A DNA stretch of 64,000 nt from an uncultured Collinsella sp. (lineage in GTDB: Bacteria > Actinomycetota > Coriobacteriia > Coriobacteriales > Coriobacteriaceae), in the NCBI GenBank assembly GCA_900548515.1, contig URKU01000003.1, forward strand, positions 4,940 to 68,939, written 5' to 3'. Below are positions 15,249-22,873 of this stretch, one piece after another. The position numbers and the translations under genes were made by a program. Below the pieces are notes generated by a model. The model saw only the letters and a list, made by a program, of their open reading frames with translations. It was not told the DNA's origin and did no database searches. Position 1 is the first letter of the stretch. Every line of letters starts with the position of its first letter.

Positions 15249-15590
15249 ATGAACATCCAGATATTCGGCACGAAGAAAAGCTTCGATACTAAGAAGGCGC
15301 AGCGCTATTTCAAGGAACGTCGTGTGAAGTTCCAGTTCATCGACTTGAAGGAAAAGGGGATGAGCAAAGGCGAGCTCGAAAGCGTGGCGCGCGCCGTCGG
15401 CGGGATCGACGCTGTGATCGATCCAAAGGCGAAAGATGCCGACACGGTTGCGCTCGTACAGTATCTTGCTGCCGACCAGAAGTTCGAAAAGGTGCTCGAT
15501 AACCAGCAGATTCTTCGTGAGCCCATCGTTCGCAACGGCCGCCAGGCAACCGTTGGCTACGAGCCTGACGTGTGGAAGGGCTGGGAATAA
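15249..15590 (+). CDS. ArsC/Spx-like thioredoxin-fold protein without the active-site cysteine
   Basis: A 113-aa member of the ArsC/Spx/YffB fold (IQIFGTKKSFDTKKAQRYF, then FQFIDLKEKGMSKGELESV and the conserved REPIVRNGRQATVGYEPDVW near the C-terminus, where RPI/V and the cis-Pro are typical). In arsenate reductases and Spx the loop after strand 1 carries a cysteine (NCDT or C-S-K); here it reads KSFDT, and no cysteine is present anywhere in the protein. Redox or arsenate chemistry by the usual mechanism is unlikely. The gene is single and ends at a bidirectional terminator. Confidence 0.85.
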   Translation: MNIQIFGTKKSFDTKKAQRYFKERRVKFQFIDLKEKGMSKGELESVARAVGGIDAVIDPKAKDADTVALVQYLAADQKFEKVLDNQQILREPIVRNGRQATVGYEPDVWKGWE

Positions 15591-15609
15591 AGCGGCTGGG
15601 AATAAAGTG

Positions 15610-15651
15610 AAGCGCCCACGCCCGTGGTTTTATCCACGGACGCGGGCGCTT
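15610..15651. terminator. Long hairpin between convergent genes
   Basis: AAGCGCCCACGCCCGTGG and CCACGGACGCGGGCGCTT form an 18-position stem with one mismatch around six bases. It lies between convergent genes and may stop transcription from both sides; T-runs are short. Confidence 0.65.
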
Positions 15652-15782
15652 GCGTAAGACGTCTCTTGTCGTTTGAGTGGAGCGCCCCGGCGGCGCTGAA
15701 CAACGCGCCCCGGTGACGTGGCTGAACTCGGGGCTCTTTGTGCCGCACATCTATGAGAGGAGAAATTCGATGCGTACGTGCG

Positions 15783-17561
15783 CTACTCCATGTAGCCACC
15801 CTGAATGGCGGAAACTGCATGCTCGGTAAAGAACTTGAGCGTGCCGGAGGTATAGCGATTAGCCTTGGGCTTCCAAGCGGCTCGGCGCTCGGCCAGGACG
15901 GCGTCGACCTCGGCCGGCTCCATCTCCTTGCCGGCGATGCCCACAATAGACAGCGAGCGCTCGGGGATGTTGATCTGGATAAGGTCGCCCTCCTCGATCA
16001 GGGCAATCGGGCCGCCCACGGCAGCCTCGGGCGAAACGTGACCGATAGCCGGGCCCTTGGAGGCGCCGGAGAAGCGGCCATCGGTGATAAGGGCAATGCT
16101 CGCACCCAGCTCGGGATCGCTGGCGATAGCCTCGGTGGTGTAGAACATCTCAGGCATACCGGAACCCTTGGGTCCCTCATAGCGAATGATAACGGCATCG
16201 CCGGGCTTGACCTCGTGCGTCAGGACGGCGTGAATGGCGTCCTCCTCGCAGTCGAACGGACGGGCCTTGAGCGTAGCCTGGAACATCTCGCGCGGAACGA
16301 CGGTGTGCTTGACGACCGCGCCCTCGGGAGCAAGATTGCCGTGGAGGATGGCGATGGAACCGTCGGTGCCGAAGGCCTGGTCAAACGGACGGATGATGTC
16401 CTCGCGCTTGAGATTCCACTTCTCAAGGTAACGACCGCACTTCTCGTAGTAACCGTTGTTCTTAAGGTCCTCGAGGTTTTCGCCGAGGGTCTTGCCGGTG
16501 ACGGTCATGACATCGAGGTGGAGCATCGACTTGATCTCCTCCATGATGCGCGGCACGCCACCTGCATAGTAGAAGAACTGCGCCGGCCACTCGCCTGCGG
16601 GGCGAACGTTGAGCAGGTAGTGGGCGCCACGGTGCAGGCGGTCGAAGTCGTCGGCGGACATCTCGATGCCAAACTCGCGGGCGATAGCAGGAATATGCAG
16701 CAGCGAGTTGGTGGAACCCGAAATGGCGCCGTGGACCATGATGAGGTTCTCGAAAGACTCCTTGGTCACGATGTCGCGGGGGCACAGGTTGTGCTCGGAG
16801 AGCCACACGGACTGGCGGCCGGCCTCGCGCGCAAACTCACGCAGGTCGGAGCTGGTAGCGGGCAGCAGGGCCGTGCCGGGGAGCATAAGGCCCAGGGCCT
16901 CGGCGGTAACCTGCATGGTCGACGCGGTGCCCATAAACGAGCAGGCGCCGCAGCTGGGGCATGCGTTGTGCTTGGCAAACTCAAGCTCCTCGCGAGAGAT
17001 CTCGCCGCGCTCGTAGCGGGCAGAAATCGCGCCGAGCTGCTCCAGGGTCAGCAGGTCGGGGCCTGCATCCATGACACCGCCGGTAACGACGATGGAGGGG
17101 ATGTTGATGCGGCCCATGGCCATGAGGTTCGCAGGCAGGCCCTTATCGCAGCTGGCGACAAAGACGCCGGCGTCGAACGGGGTGGCCTTGGCATGGATCT
17201 CGATCATGTTGGCGATCATGTCGCGGCTGGGCAGCGAGTAGTTAATGCCGTCGTGGCCCTGGGCCTCGCCGTCGCAGATATCGGTGCAGAAGTAACGGGC
17301 ACCGTGACCGCCAGCCTCGGCAACGCCAGCACGGACCTCCTCGACCAGCTCAAACAGGCCGGCAGAACCCGGGTGCGAGTCGCCGAACGTCGACTCGATA
17401 ATGACCTGCGGCTTGTCCAGATCCTCGATGGACCAGCCAGAGCCCAGACGCAGCGGGTCCATCTCGGGGCTGATGGTGCGAAACTTGCCGGAACGCGGCT
17501 GCAGCTTGGCAACCAGGTCGGCTGCCTCCTGCTGAATCTGTGCCTTGGTCTTCTCGTCCAT
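15783..17561 (-). CDS. IlvD/Edd-family dehydratase, probably for a sugar acid
   Basis: A 592-aa iron-sulfur dehydratase. Cluster-binding cysteines are visible in ASCDKGLPANLMAM and HNACPSCGACSFMGTASTMQ; the C-terminal GGPIALIEEGDLIQINI stretch is typical of the family. It could be dihydroxy-acid dehydratase (ilvD) by overall resemblance. However, the gene sits directly before a GntP gluconate-type permease, a FadR-type regulator and kduD, with no valine-isoleucine genes nearby. The SFMGTASTM motif is also closer to aldonate dehydratases than to the SGMFTANSM form of IlvD. A 2-keto-3-deoxy acid such as KDG would be the product. The start at 17561 follows AGAGGAG; upstream in-frame ATG 17597 is less likely. 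Confidence 0.85.
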   Translation of the reverse strand: MDEKTKAQIQQEAADLVAKLQPRSGKFRTISPEMDPLRLGSGWSIEDLDKPQVIIESTFGDSHPGSAGLFELVEEVRAGVAEAGGHGARYFCTDICDGEAQGHDGINYSLPSRDMIANMIEIHAKATPFDAGVFVASCDKGLPANLMAMGRINIPSIVVTGGVMDAGPDLLTLEQLGAISARYERGEISREELEFAKHNACPSCGACSFMGTASTMQVTAEALGLMLPGTALLPATSSDLREFAREAGRQSVWLSEHNLCPRDIVTKESFENLIMVHGAISGSTNSLLHIPAIAREFGIEMSADDFDRLHRGAHYLLNVRPAGEWPAQFFYYAGGVPRIMEEIKSMLHLDVMTVTGKTLGENLEDLKNNGYYEKCGRYLEKWNLKREDIIRPFDQAFGTDGSIAILHGNLAPEGAVVKHTVVPREMFQATLKARPFDCEEDAIHAVLTHEVKPGDAVIIRYEGPKGSGMPEMFYTTEAIASDPELGASIALITDGRFSGASKGPAIGHVSPEAAVGGPIALIEEGDLIQINIPERSLSIVGIAGKEMEPAEVDAVLAERRAAWKPKANRYTSGTLKFFTEHAVSAIQGGYME

Positions 17562-17669
17562 GATGCTCTCCTCTTTTGATTTGAACAGTTGTACCAATCG
17601 TTGGTTAATGAATCAGGTGTAAATGGGTACCGAGCGATGCACTCGGCAAAAGATGCTTAGCTACGCGAA

Positions 17670-19031
17670 CTAGGCGAAGAACGAAATCACCAGGGCGCAG
17701 GCAAGACCCGAAAGGCCGATGAGCGTCTCCATAATGGTCCAGGACTTGAGGGTGGTCTTCTCGTCAATCTCCAGGAACGAGGAGCACATCCAAAAACCGG
17801 CATCGTTGACGTGCGAGAGGGCCGTGGCACCGCCGCAGATAGCAAGACAGATAGCGGCACGCATGAGCACTGAGGCTCCGGCAACCGCGGGCATGGCGGC
17901 CATAATGCCCGATGCCATGGTCATAGCGACGATGGAGCTGCCGACAGAGGCACGCACCATGACGGCAATCAAAAAGGCAACGACCACCAAAGGCAGCGGT
18001 GAAGCCTCGAGCATAGGGCCGATAACCTGCCCCAAGCCGCAGTCCTGCAGCATCCAGCGAATGACGCCGCCACAGGCGATAACCAGCAAGATCATGCCGA
18101 CGGGCTTAAGAGAGCGGTCGAGCAAGGCCTTGAGCTCGGCGCCGGAGTAGCCGCGGCGCGCGCCCAGCAGATACATCGCGACGAGCGTGGCGAGCGTCAA
18201 AGCGACGAACGGCTTGCCCAGGAAGGCGAGAATCGAGGCGAGCTCGGCGGGCATGGGGATATAAGAAGACAGCGTGCCCAGCAAAATCAGACAAAGCGGC
18301 GTGAGCACGATGGCAAGCACCATGCCAAAGGAGGGAAGCTCCTTTTCGTCGCTCGCGCCCTCGGCAGAGGTAAAGTGCTCCGGAACATCGGTAAAGATGC
18401 GACCGCCCACGTTGCGGCCCCAGATGACGCCGGCGATCGCCATGGCGATGAAGGCGGTAGGGATACCGACAAGAATCATGGTGCCCAGGTCGACACCGAG
18501 CGTGCCGGCGACCAAAACCGAACCGGCCGAAGGCGGCACAAACGCATAGCCAGCGGCCAGTCCCGCGAGCAGCGCGATGCCGTAGTAGAGCGTCGACTTC
18601 TTGGTCTGGGATGCCACACTAAACGCAAGTGGGATCAAAACGACCACGCCGGCCTCAAAGAACACCGTAGTGCCGATAACCAGACCGGTAATGCCCAGCG
18701 CCCAGCTGGAATGACCCTGCCCAAAGGTATCGATGAAGGTCTGGGCGATCTTCTTGGCGCCGCCGCTCTCCTCAAGAATCTGGCCAAACATCGAGCCGAG
18801 GCCAATGAGCAGGGCGATGTTTTGCAGCGTGGTTCCCACGCCCTTGGTGACAGTGTCCGCCACCAGGTCGAGCGGCATACCGGCGCCGATGCCGATCGCG
18901 AGCGCCGAGACCATCATCGAAAGCACAGGATGCAGCTTGAACTTAATGATGAGCGCAAGCAGCAGCGCGATGCCCACGATAGCGGCGATGACCAGCCTGG
19001 TGGGGTCGGCCATAAACGTTGGGTCTGACAT
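17670..19031 (-). CDS. GntP-family gluconate/sugar-acid proton symporter
   Basis: A 453-aa membrane protein with about 12-14 hydrophobic segments. Family hallmarks include KFKLHPVLSMMVSALAIGIG near the N-terminus, FGQILEESGGAKKIAQTFID, GLAAGYAFVPPSAGSVLVAG, and VNDAGFWMCSSFLEIDEKT near the C-terminus. GntP proteins import gluconate or related hexonates with protons. The dehydratase gene follows 108 bases downstream on the same strand, which suggests an uptake-and-dehydration unit. GGAGGAAAG precedes the ATG at 19031. A palindromic TCATCAGAC operator lies within the leader. Confidence 0.93.
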   Translation of the reverse strand: MSDPTFMADPTRLVIAAIVGIALLLALIIKFKLHPVLSMMVSALAIGIGAGMPLDLVADTVTKGVGTTLQNIALLIGLGSMFGQILEESGGAKKIAQTFIDTFGQGHSSWALGITGLVIGTTVFFEAGVVVLIPLAFSVASQTKKSTLYYGIALLAGLAAGYAFVPPSAGSVLVAGTLGVDLGTMILVGIPTAFIAMAIAGVIWGRNVGGRIFTDVPEHFTSAEGASDEKELPSFGMVLAIVLTPLCLILLGTLSSYIPMPAELASILAFLGKPFVALTLATLVAMYLLGARRGYSGAELKALLDRSLKPVGMILLVIACGGVIRWMLQDCGLGQVIGPMLEASPLPLVVVAFLIAVMVRASVGSSIVAMTMASGIMAAMPAVAGASVLMRAAICLAICGGATALSHVNDAGFWMCSSFLEIDEKTTLKSWTIMETLIGLSGLACALVISFFA

Positions 19032-19043
19032 CTTTCCTCCAAT

Positions 19044-19072
19044 TCATCAGACCTTTTGAATTCGTCTGATGA
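19044..19072. promoter_or_regulatory. Operator palindrome in the gntP/fadR-type divergent region
   Basis: TCATCAGAC (19044-19052) and GTCTGATGA (19064-19072) form a perfect 9-bp inverted repeat. Further GTCTGATG and ATCTGATG halves lie near 19091 and 19127, and GCTCTGATGAATTC near 19233. The divergent FadR-type regulator is the likely binder, controlling both directions. Confidence 0.7.
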
Positions 19073-19265
19073 CTATAGCGTGTTTTGGAAAGGTCTGATG
19101 TTTTATTTTGAAATTTGTTCGAAATACATCTGATGTATTTGCTGAACGATCTGTTTTTGACGGTAAACGGCCACTTACAGTTCTCCATTGTCGGAGCGAA
19201 CCACCGCGGCTTCTGTTAAATGAGCTAGAATAGCTCTGATGAATTCTTTTGATATGAGGTGAAGC

Positions 19266-19958
19266 GTGGCACGAGCCGATTCGGGACTCCCCGAGCAGAT
19301 TTCGGAGAAAATTATTCAACTGATCCTGGATGAGCATCTTGAGCAAGGTGACCGCCTGCCCAAGGAGGCTGTGCTCGTCGAGCGCCTGGGTGCTGGCAGG
19401 AGCACCGTACGCGAGGCTATAAAGCTGCTGCAGTCGCGCAACATCGTGCGCATTAAACAGGGCTCGGGCACCTATGTGGCATCAAACCCCGGCGTTGCCG
19501 ACGATCCGCTGGGCTTTACCTTTATCGATGACAAGAGGCGCCTGGCACGCGACCTGCTCGAAGTGCGCTTTATGATCGAGCCGCAGATGGCCAGCATGGC
19601 CGCAGAGCACGCGACCGACGATCAAATCATCTGCATTAAAGAGCTTTGCGATGAGTCCGAGCACTTGGCCGCGCGGGACGAAGACTATTCTGCCGCCGAC
19701 ACCGCGTTTCACATCGCAATTGCCGAAAGCTGCGGCAACCTCGTCGTTCCCCGCCTAATGGGCGTGCTCAAGGCGCCTGTCCCCCTGTTTATTGACGTGA
19801 CCGGCAAAAAGCTGGTTGAGGAAACCATCCGCACCCACCGTGGCGTGGCCGACGCCATCGCCGCGCGCAATCCCACCGCAGCGCACGACGCGATGTACCT
19901 GCATCTGGTGTACAACCGCAACATGATCGCAGAGGGAGCGCAGGAACAGAGCAAATAG
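19266..19958 (+). CDS. GntR-family regulator, FadR/FCD type
   Basis: A 230-aa regulator: winged helix at about residues 8-75 (SEKIIQLILDEHLEQGDRLP, GAGRSTVREAIKLLQSRNIV, RIKQGSGTYVAS) and an FCD domain (LLEVRFMIEPQMASMAAEHA, DTAFHIAIAESCGN, HRGVADAIAARN) with the expected metal-ligand Asp and His residues. It is divergent from gntP and upstream of kduD. A hexonate or uronate ligand is inferred from context. The start is GTG at 19266, with AGGTGAA just before it. Confidence 0.92.
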   Translation: MARADSGLPEQISEKIIQLILDEHLEQGDRLPKEAVLVERLGAGRSTVREAIKLLQSRNIVRIKQGSGTYVASNPGVADDPLGFTFIDDKRRLARDLLEVRFMIEPQMASMAAEHATDDQIICIKELCDESEHLAARDEDYSAADTAFHIAIAESCGNLVVPRLMGVLKAPVPLFIDVTGKKLVEETIRTHRGVADAIAARNPTAAHDAMYLHLVYNRNMIAEGAQEQSK

Positions 19959-19999
19959 ACGTCCGCACGGCAAGGGCGAGACTACCGTTCGCCTTTTAA

Positions 20000-20015
20000 A
20001 AGTGAACGTTCACCT
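20000..20015 (+). promoter_or_regulatory. TGAACGTTCA operator upstream of kduD
   Basis: AAGTGAACGTTCACCT matches the pectin/uronate operator at 15 of 16 positions. A TATACT at 20056-20061 lies 41 bases further, and a half site ATGAACGTTT at 20091 follows, close to the start codon. It ties kduD and the isomerase to the same LacI regulon as uxaC. Confidence 0.75.
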
Positions 20016-20118
20016 GATTTTAGGGAATAAGGGGCGTCAATTCCTCCGCTTCTCCTATACTGAGCTTGTATTAAAAGCAAGACTTATATAGATGAACGTT
20101 TCTTTTGAAAGGATCGCT

Positions 20119-20928
20119 ATGTCTGATCTTATGGACAGCTTCCGCCTGGATGGCAAGGTCGCACTCGTGACCGGCGCCACCTACGGCATTGGCATGGCCA
20201 TTGCCGAGGCGCTCGGCGAGGCCGGCGCCAAGATCGCCTTTAACGCCCGCCACGCCGACAAGGTCGCCGAGGCCGAGAAGCACTACCGCGAGCTGGGCTT
20301 TGAGGCTCACGGCTACGTGGCCGATGTCACTGACGAGGCCGTCGTCGCCGAGCTCGTCGCCAAGATCGAGGCCGATTTTGGCACCACGCCCGACATCCTG
20401 GTCAACAATGCAGGTGTTATCCAGCGCACCCCCATGCTCGACATGAGCGCCGAGGACTTCCGCCGTGTCGTCGACATCGACCTCAATGCGCCGTTTATCG
20501 TGTCCAAGGCCTGCCTGCCCGGTATGATCGCCAAAGGCCACGGCAAGATCATCAACATCTGCTCCATGATGAGCGAGCTCGGCCGCGAGACCATCGCCGG
20601 CTATGCCGCCGCCAAGGGCGGACTCAAGATGCTCACCAAGAACATCTGCTCTGAGTTTGGCGAGGCCAATATCCAGTGCAACGGCATTGGGCCCGGCTAC
20701 ATCGCCACCCCGCAGACCGCACCGCTGCGCGAGACGCAGCCCGATGGCAGCCGTCACCCGTTTGACCAGTTCATCATTGCCAAGACGCCGGCCGCCCGTT
20801 GGGGCACGCCCGAGGACCTGAAGGGCCCCGCCGTGTTCCTGGCTTCCGACGCATCGAACTTCGTCAACGGGCACATTCTGTACGTCGACGGCGGCATCCT
20901 CGCCTACATCGGCAAGCAGCCGCAATAA
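20119..20928 (+). CDS. kduD: 2-dehydro-3-deoxy-D-gluconate 5-dehydrogenase (SDR family)
   Basis: A 269-aa short-chain dehydrogenase that reduces 3-deoxy-D-glycero-2,5-hexodiulosonate to KDG. The nucleotide motif is TGATYGIGMAIAEAL, NNAG is present, and the catalytic Ser-Tyr-Lys set lies in ICSMMSELG and GYAAAKGGLKML. The C-terminal ASNFVNGHILYVDGGILAYIG is typical of KduD. GAAAGGA lies before the ATG at 20119, and 20092 is a weaker upstream ATG. The next gene encodes an RpiB-fold isomerase that can supply the substrate from unsaturated uronates released by GH105/GH88 enzymes. Confidence 0.9.
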   Translation: MSDLMDSFRLDGKVALVTGATYGIGMAIAEALGEAGAKIAFNARHADKVAEAEKHYRELGFEAHGYVADVTDEAVVAELVAKIEADFGTTPDILVNNAGVIQRTPMLDMSAEDFRRVVDIDLNAPFIVSKACLPGMIAKGHGKIINICSMMSELGRETIAGYAAAKGGLKMLTKNICSEFGEANIQCNGIGPGYIATPQTAPLRETQPDGSRHPFDQFIIAKTPAARWGTPEDLKGPAVFLASDASNFVNGHILYVDGGILAYIGKQPQ

Positions 20929-20941
20929 GGAAACTGGGCGA

Positions 20942-21051
20942 GGCGGTCGGCAGTTAAGTCTGCTGCTCGGACAGTCCTGCGCAAGACGGAAAGCACATTA
21001 AGTGCTTTCCTTTGCGTGCGGAACTCGCGACAGACTTAACTACCGACCGCC
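20942..21051. repeat. 110-nt extended hairpin between kduD and the isomerase gene
   Basis: Arms 20942-20962 and 21031-21051 pair over 21 positions with one mismatch (GGCGGTCGG, AGTTAAGTCTG). The interior holds a second hairpin (GGAAAGCAC ATTAA GTGCTTTCC). It has no T-run and lies between co-directional genes, so it may protect or process the message rather than stop it. Confidence 0.75.
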
Positions 21052-21134
21052 CGCACAGCTCATCGCGGGTCGGTTTTGCCGCCGCCCGCATGCAGAAACA
21101 AAAAAAGAAACATTTGGTTGAAAGGTTAACTCCC

Positions 21135-21776
21135 ATGAAAATCGCTCTCATCAACGAGAACTCCCAGAACTCCAAGAACCCCATGATCGAGGCTGCCCTT
21201 AAGAAGGTCGTCGAGCCCATGGGCCACACCGTCTTTAACTACGGTATGTATGCCGATGCCGACTCCAAGCCGCTCACCTACGTTCAGAACGGCATCCTTG
21301 CCGCCGTGCTGCTCAACTCCGGCGCTGCCGACTATGTCGTGACCGGCTGCGGCACCGGCGAGGGCGCCATGCTCGCCTGCAACTCCTTCCCCGGTGTGCT
21401 CTGCGGCCATGTCGCCGACCCGCTGGATGCCTACACCTTCGCCCAGGTCAACGACGGTAACGCCGTCGCCATGCCCTTCGCCCTCAAGAACGGCTGGGGC
21501 CAGGAGCTCAACCTCGAGTACACCTTCGAGAAGCTCTTTGGCTTCGGTTCCGGCAACGGCTATCCTGCCGAGCGTGTTGAGCCCGAGCAGCGCAACAAGA
21601 AGATCCTCGACGGCGTCCGCGCTGTGACCATGCGTCCGCTCGTCGACGTCCTGGGCGAGATCGACCAGGATCTGGTCAAGGGCGCCCTGGCTGGCGAGCA
21701 CTTCCAGGAGTACTTCTTCGCCAACGCCACCGACGAGGCAATCATCGCCAAGGTCAAGGAGCTCCTGGGGCTCTAA
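21135..21776 (+). CDS. RpiB/LacA/LacB-family isomerase, likely 5-keto-4-deoxyuronate isomerase (DhuI-like)
   Basis: A 213-aa protein of the RpiB fold (MKIALINENSQNSKNPMIEA, HTVFNYG, then YVVTGCGTGEGAMLACNSFPGV, the loop that normally carries the CGTGxG motif). Streptococcal DhuI, an RpiB homologue paired with the SDR enzyme DhuD, converts 4-deoxy-5-ketouronate to the KduD substrate. The gene pair here has the same make-up, and no kduI is visible in this window. Ribose- or galactose-phosphate isomerisation cannot be excluded from sequence alone. The ATG at 21135 gives the standard N-terminus; a terminator follows. Confidence 0.82.
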   Translation: MKIALINENSQNSKNPMIEAALKKVVEPMGHTVFNYGMYADADSKPLTYVQNGILAAVLLNSGAADYVVTGCGTGEGAMLACNSFPGVLCGHVADPLDAYTFAQVNDGNAVAMPFALKNGWGQELNLEYTFEKLFGFGSGNGYPAERVEPEQRNKKILDGVRAVTMRPLVDVLGEIDQDLVKGALAGEHFQEYFFANATDEAIIAKVKELLGL

Positions 21777-21801
21777 TCGCACGACCCATCGCAGCGAACG
21801 C

Positions 21802-21843
21802 AAGCGGCGGCCGCCCCAACACGGGACGGCCGCCGCTTTTTGC
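21802..21843 (+). terminator. Terminator of the kduD-isomerase unit
   Basis: AAGCGGCGGCCG and CGGCCGCCGCTT pair perfectly and are followed by TTTTT. Confidence 0.93.
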
Positions 21844-21850
21844 TATCAAA

Positions 21851-21870
21851 TGGTGCAATGGGGTCAGGTT
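21851..21870 (+). repeat. 20-bp repeat arm beside the toxin-antitoxin pair
   Basis: TGGTGCAATGGGGTCAGGTT matches the left arm of the inverted repeat at 22800-22864 with one base difference, in the same orientation. The two copies bracket the HepT/MNT genes. Confidence 0.65.
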
Positions 21871-21903
21871 ATCTCACACCATGTTGGCTCAAAGAGAGCA
21901 AGA

Positions 21904-22269
21904 TTAGGATTCCTCGATAATCTGTCGGCATGCCGCTGCAAGAGCGGGAAACTCTGATGTCACCGCGTCCCAAACCACGGCGCGATCGACGTTGCCGTAA
22001 TCATGGGCAAGATAGTTACGCATCCCCACTATACCGCGCCACTCAATCTCGGGATGTAGTCGCTGCGCCTTCTCGGACAGCTTACCCGCCTCCTCCGTCA
22101 CCCTGAGGGCACACATAAGGAGAGAATCGGCGAGTGTCCTGGCCTTGATGTCATCCGCATGGAGGAACTCGTCTTCCGTCACACCGAACGCTTTGATTCT
22201 CTCGGTCGTCTCATCAATCGCCTCGAGAATCTCCTGGGCGCGCAACGCATCTGATTTACGGGCGAACAT
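21904..22269 (-). CDS. HepT-like HEPN toxin (DUF86)
   Basis: A 121-aa all-helical HEPN protein. The ribonuclease motif R-X4-H-X-Y is intact as RNYLAHDY (Arg84, His89, Tyr91) near the C-terminus. HepT-type proteins cleave RNA unless neutralised by a cognate MNT nucleotidyltransferase, which AMPylates the toxin near this motif. The partner gene lies upstream and overlaps this one by 14 bases, as expected for a type VII system. The start at 22269 is inferred from the conserved length; longer in-frame starts lie inside the partner gene. Confidence 0.88.
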   Translation of the reverse strand: MFARKSDALRAQEILEAIDETTERIKAFGVTEDEFLHADDIKARTLADSLLMCALRVTEEAGKLSEKAQRLHPEIEWRGIVGMRNYLAHDYGNVDRAVVWDAVTSEFPALAAACRQIIEES

Positions 22270-22744
22270 ACAGCACCACACCCTCCCTCTCGATGGCATG
22301 CGCAATGTCTTCTCGCAAGTGTTCGCTCGAAACGACGTCGACCTGCTTGCCTGTTGCCTCTTTGATCTCCTCCGCGAACGAGGAAAGAGCGAATAACCCA
22401 AATGTCGCATCGGAATCGACCTCTATACGCAGGTCGATATCGCTATCGGTATTTGCGTCACGTCGAGCATACGAGCCGAACAACGTGACCGACCGAATCG
22501 CCTTTCGAGTACCCGCCGCGCGAGCAACGGCATCCCTGATTTCAGCAACGGTCAAAACGTCGGTCTTCGCCTCGTCCCGTTTGACTGAAAGAGAAGGGGT
22601 AAATGGAAGCGACCGCTCCCGCAGCATCTGACGCATGAACATGTTGACCGCCACGGAAGACGTCATGCCGAGCTCCTCGCAGAGCTCGGCAAACGATTCC
22701 TTAATTGATGCATCAACACGGACGCTCAAAACTGAAGCACTCAT
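22256..22744 (-). CDS. MNT nucleotidyltransferase antitoxin fused to a RelB/DinJ-type DNA-binding domain
   Basis: A 162-aa protein with two parts. Residues 1-50 (SVLSVRVDASIKESFAELCE, GMTSSVAVNMFMRQML) read as the ribbon-helix-helix domain of RelB/DinJ antitoxins. Residues ~62-162 form a minimal nucleotidyltransferase with the exact GSX10DXD motif (Gly90-Ser91, Asp102, Asp104) followed by a strand with KQVDVV. MntA-type antitoxins normally consist of the second part only. The fused DNA-binding domain could give autoregulation. ACAGGAGG lies before the ATG at 22744. Confidence 0.88.
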   Translation of the reverse strand: MSASVLSVRVDASIKESFAELCEELGMTSSVAVNMFMRQMLRERSLPFTPSLSVKRDEAKTDVLTVAEIRDAVARAAGTRKAIRSVTLFGSYARRDANTDSDIDLRIEVDSDATFGLFALSSFAEEIKEATGKQVDVVSSEHLREDIAHAIEREGVVLYVRP

Positions 22745-22799
22745 CTTAGCCTCCTGTATGACAGTAGCTATACAATATCATACAGAGAAGCAAGATGAC

Positions 22800-22864
22800 T
22801 GGTGCAAAGGGGTCAGGTTTGTATGCACCAGATTGGTGCAAAGTAACCTGACCCCCATGCACCA
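22800..22864. repeat. Inverted repeat upstream of the toxin-antitoxin genes
   Basis: Twenty-base arms (TGGTGCAAAGGGGTCAGGTT and its complement at 22845-22864) with two mismatches and a 25-base centre that itself repeats GGTGCA. It lies between the TA promoter and the end of the oxidoreductase gene. Confidence 0.75.
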
Positions 22865-22873
22865 AGGGGTTGA

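Noticed and set aside
19963..19991. Fifth copy of the 28-bp activator box, upstream of kduD
   Set aside because: Only the promoter-proximal CCGTTCG half matches. The distal half is CGCACGG and the distance to the operator is out of phase with the other four.
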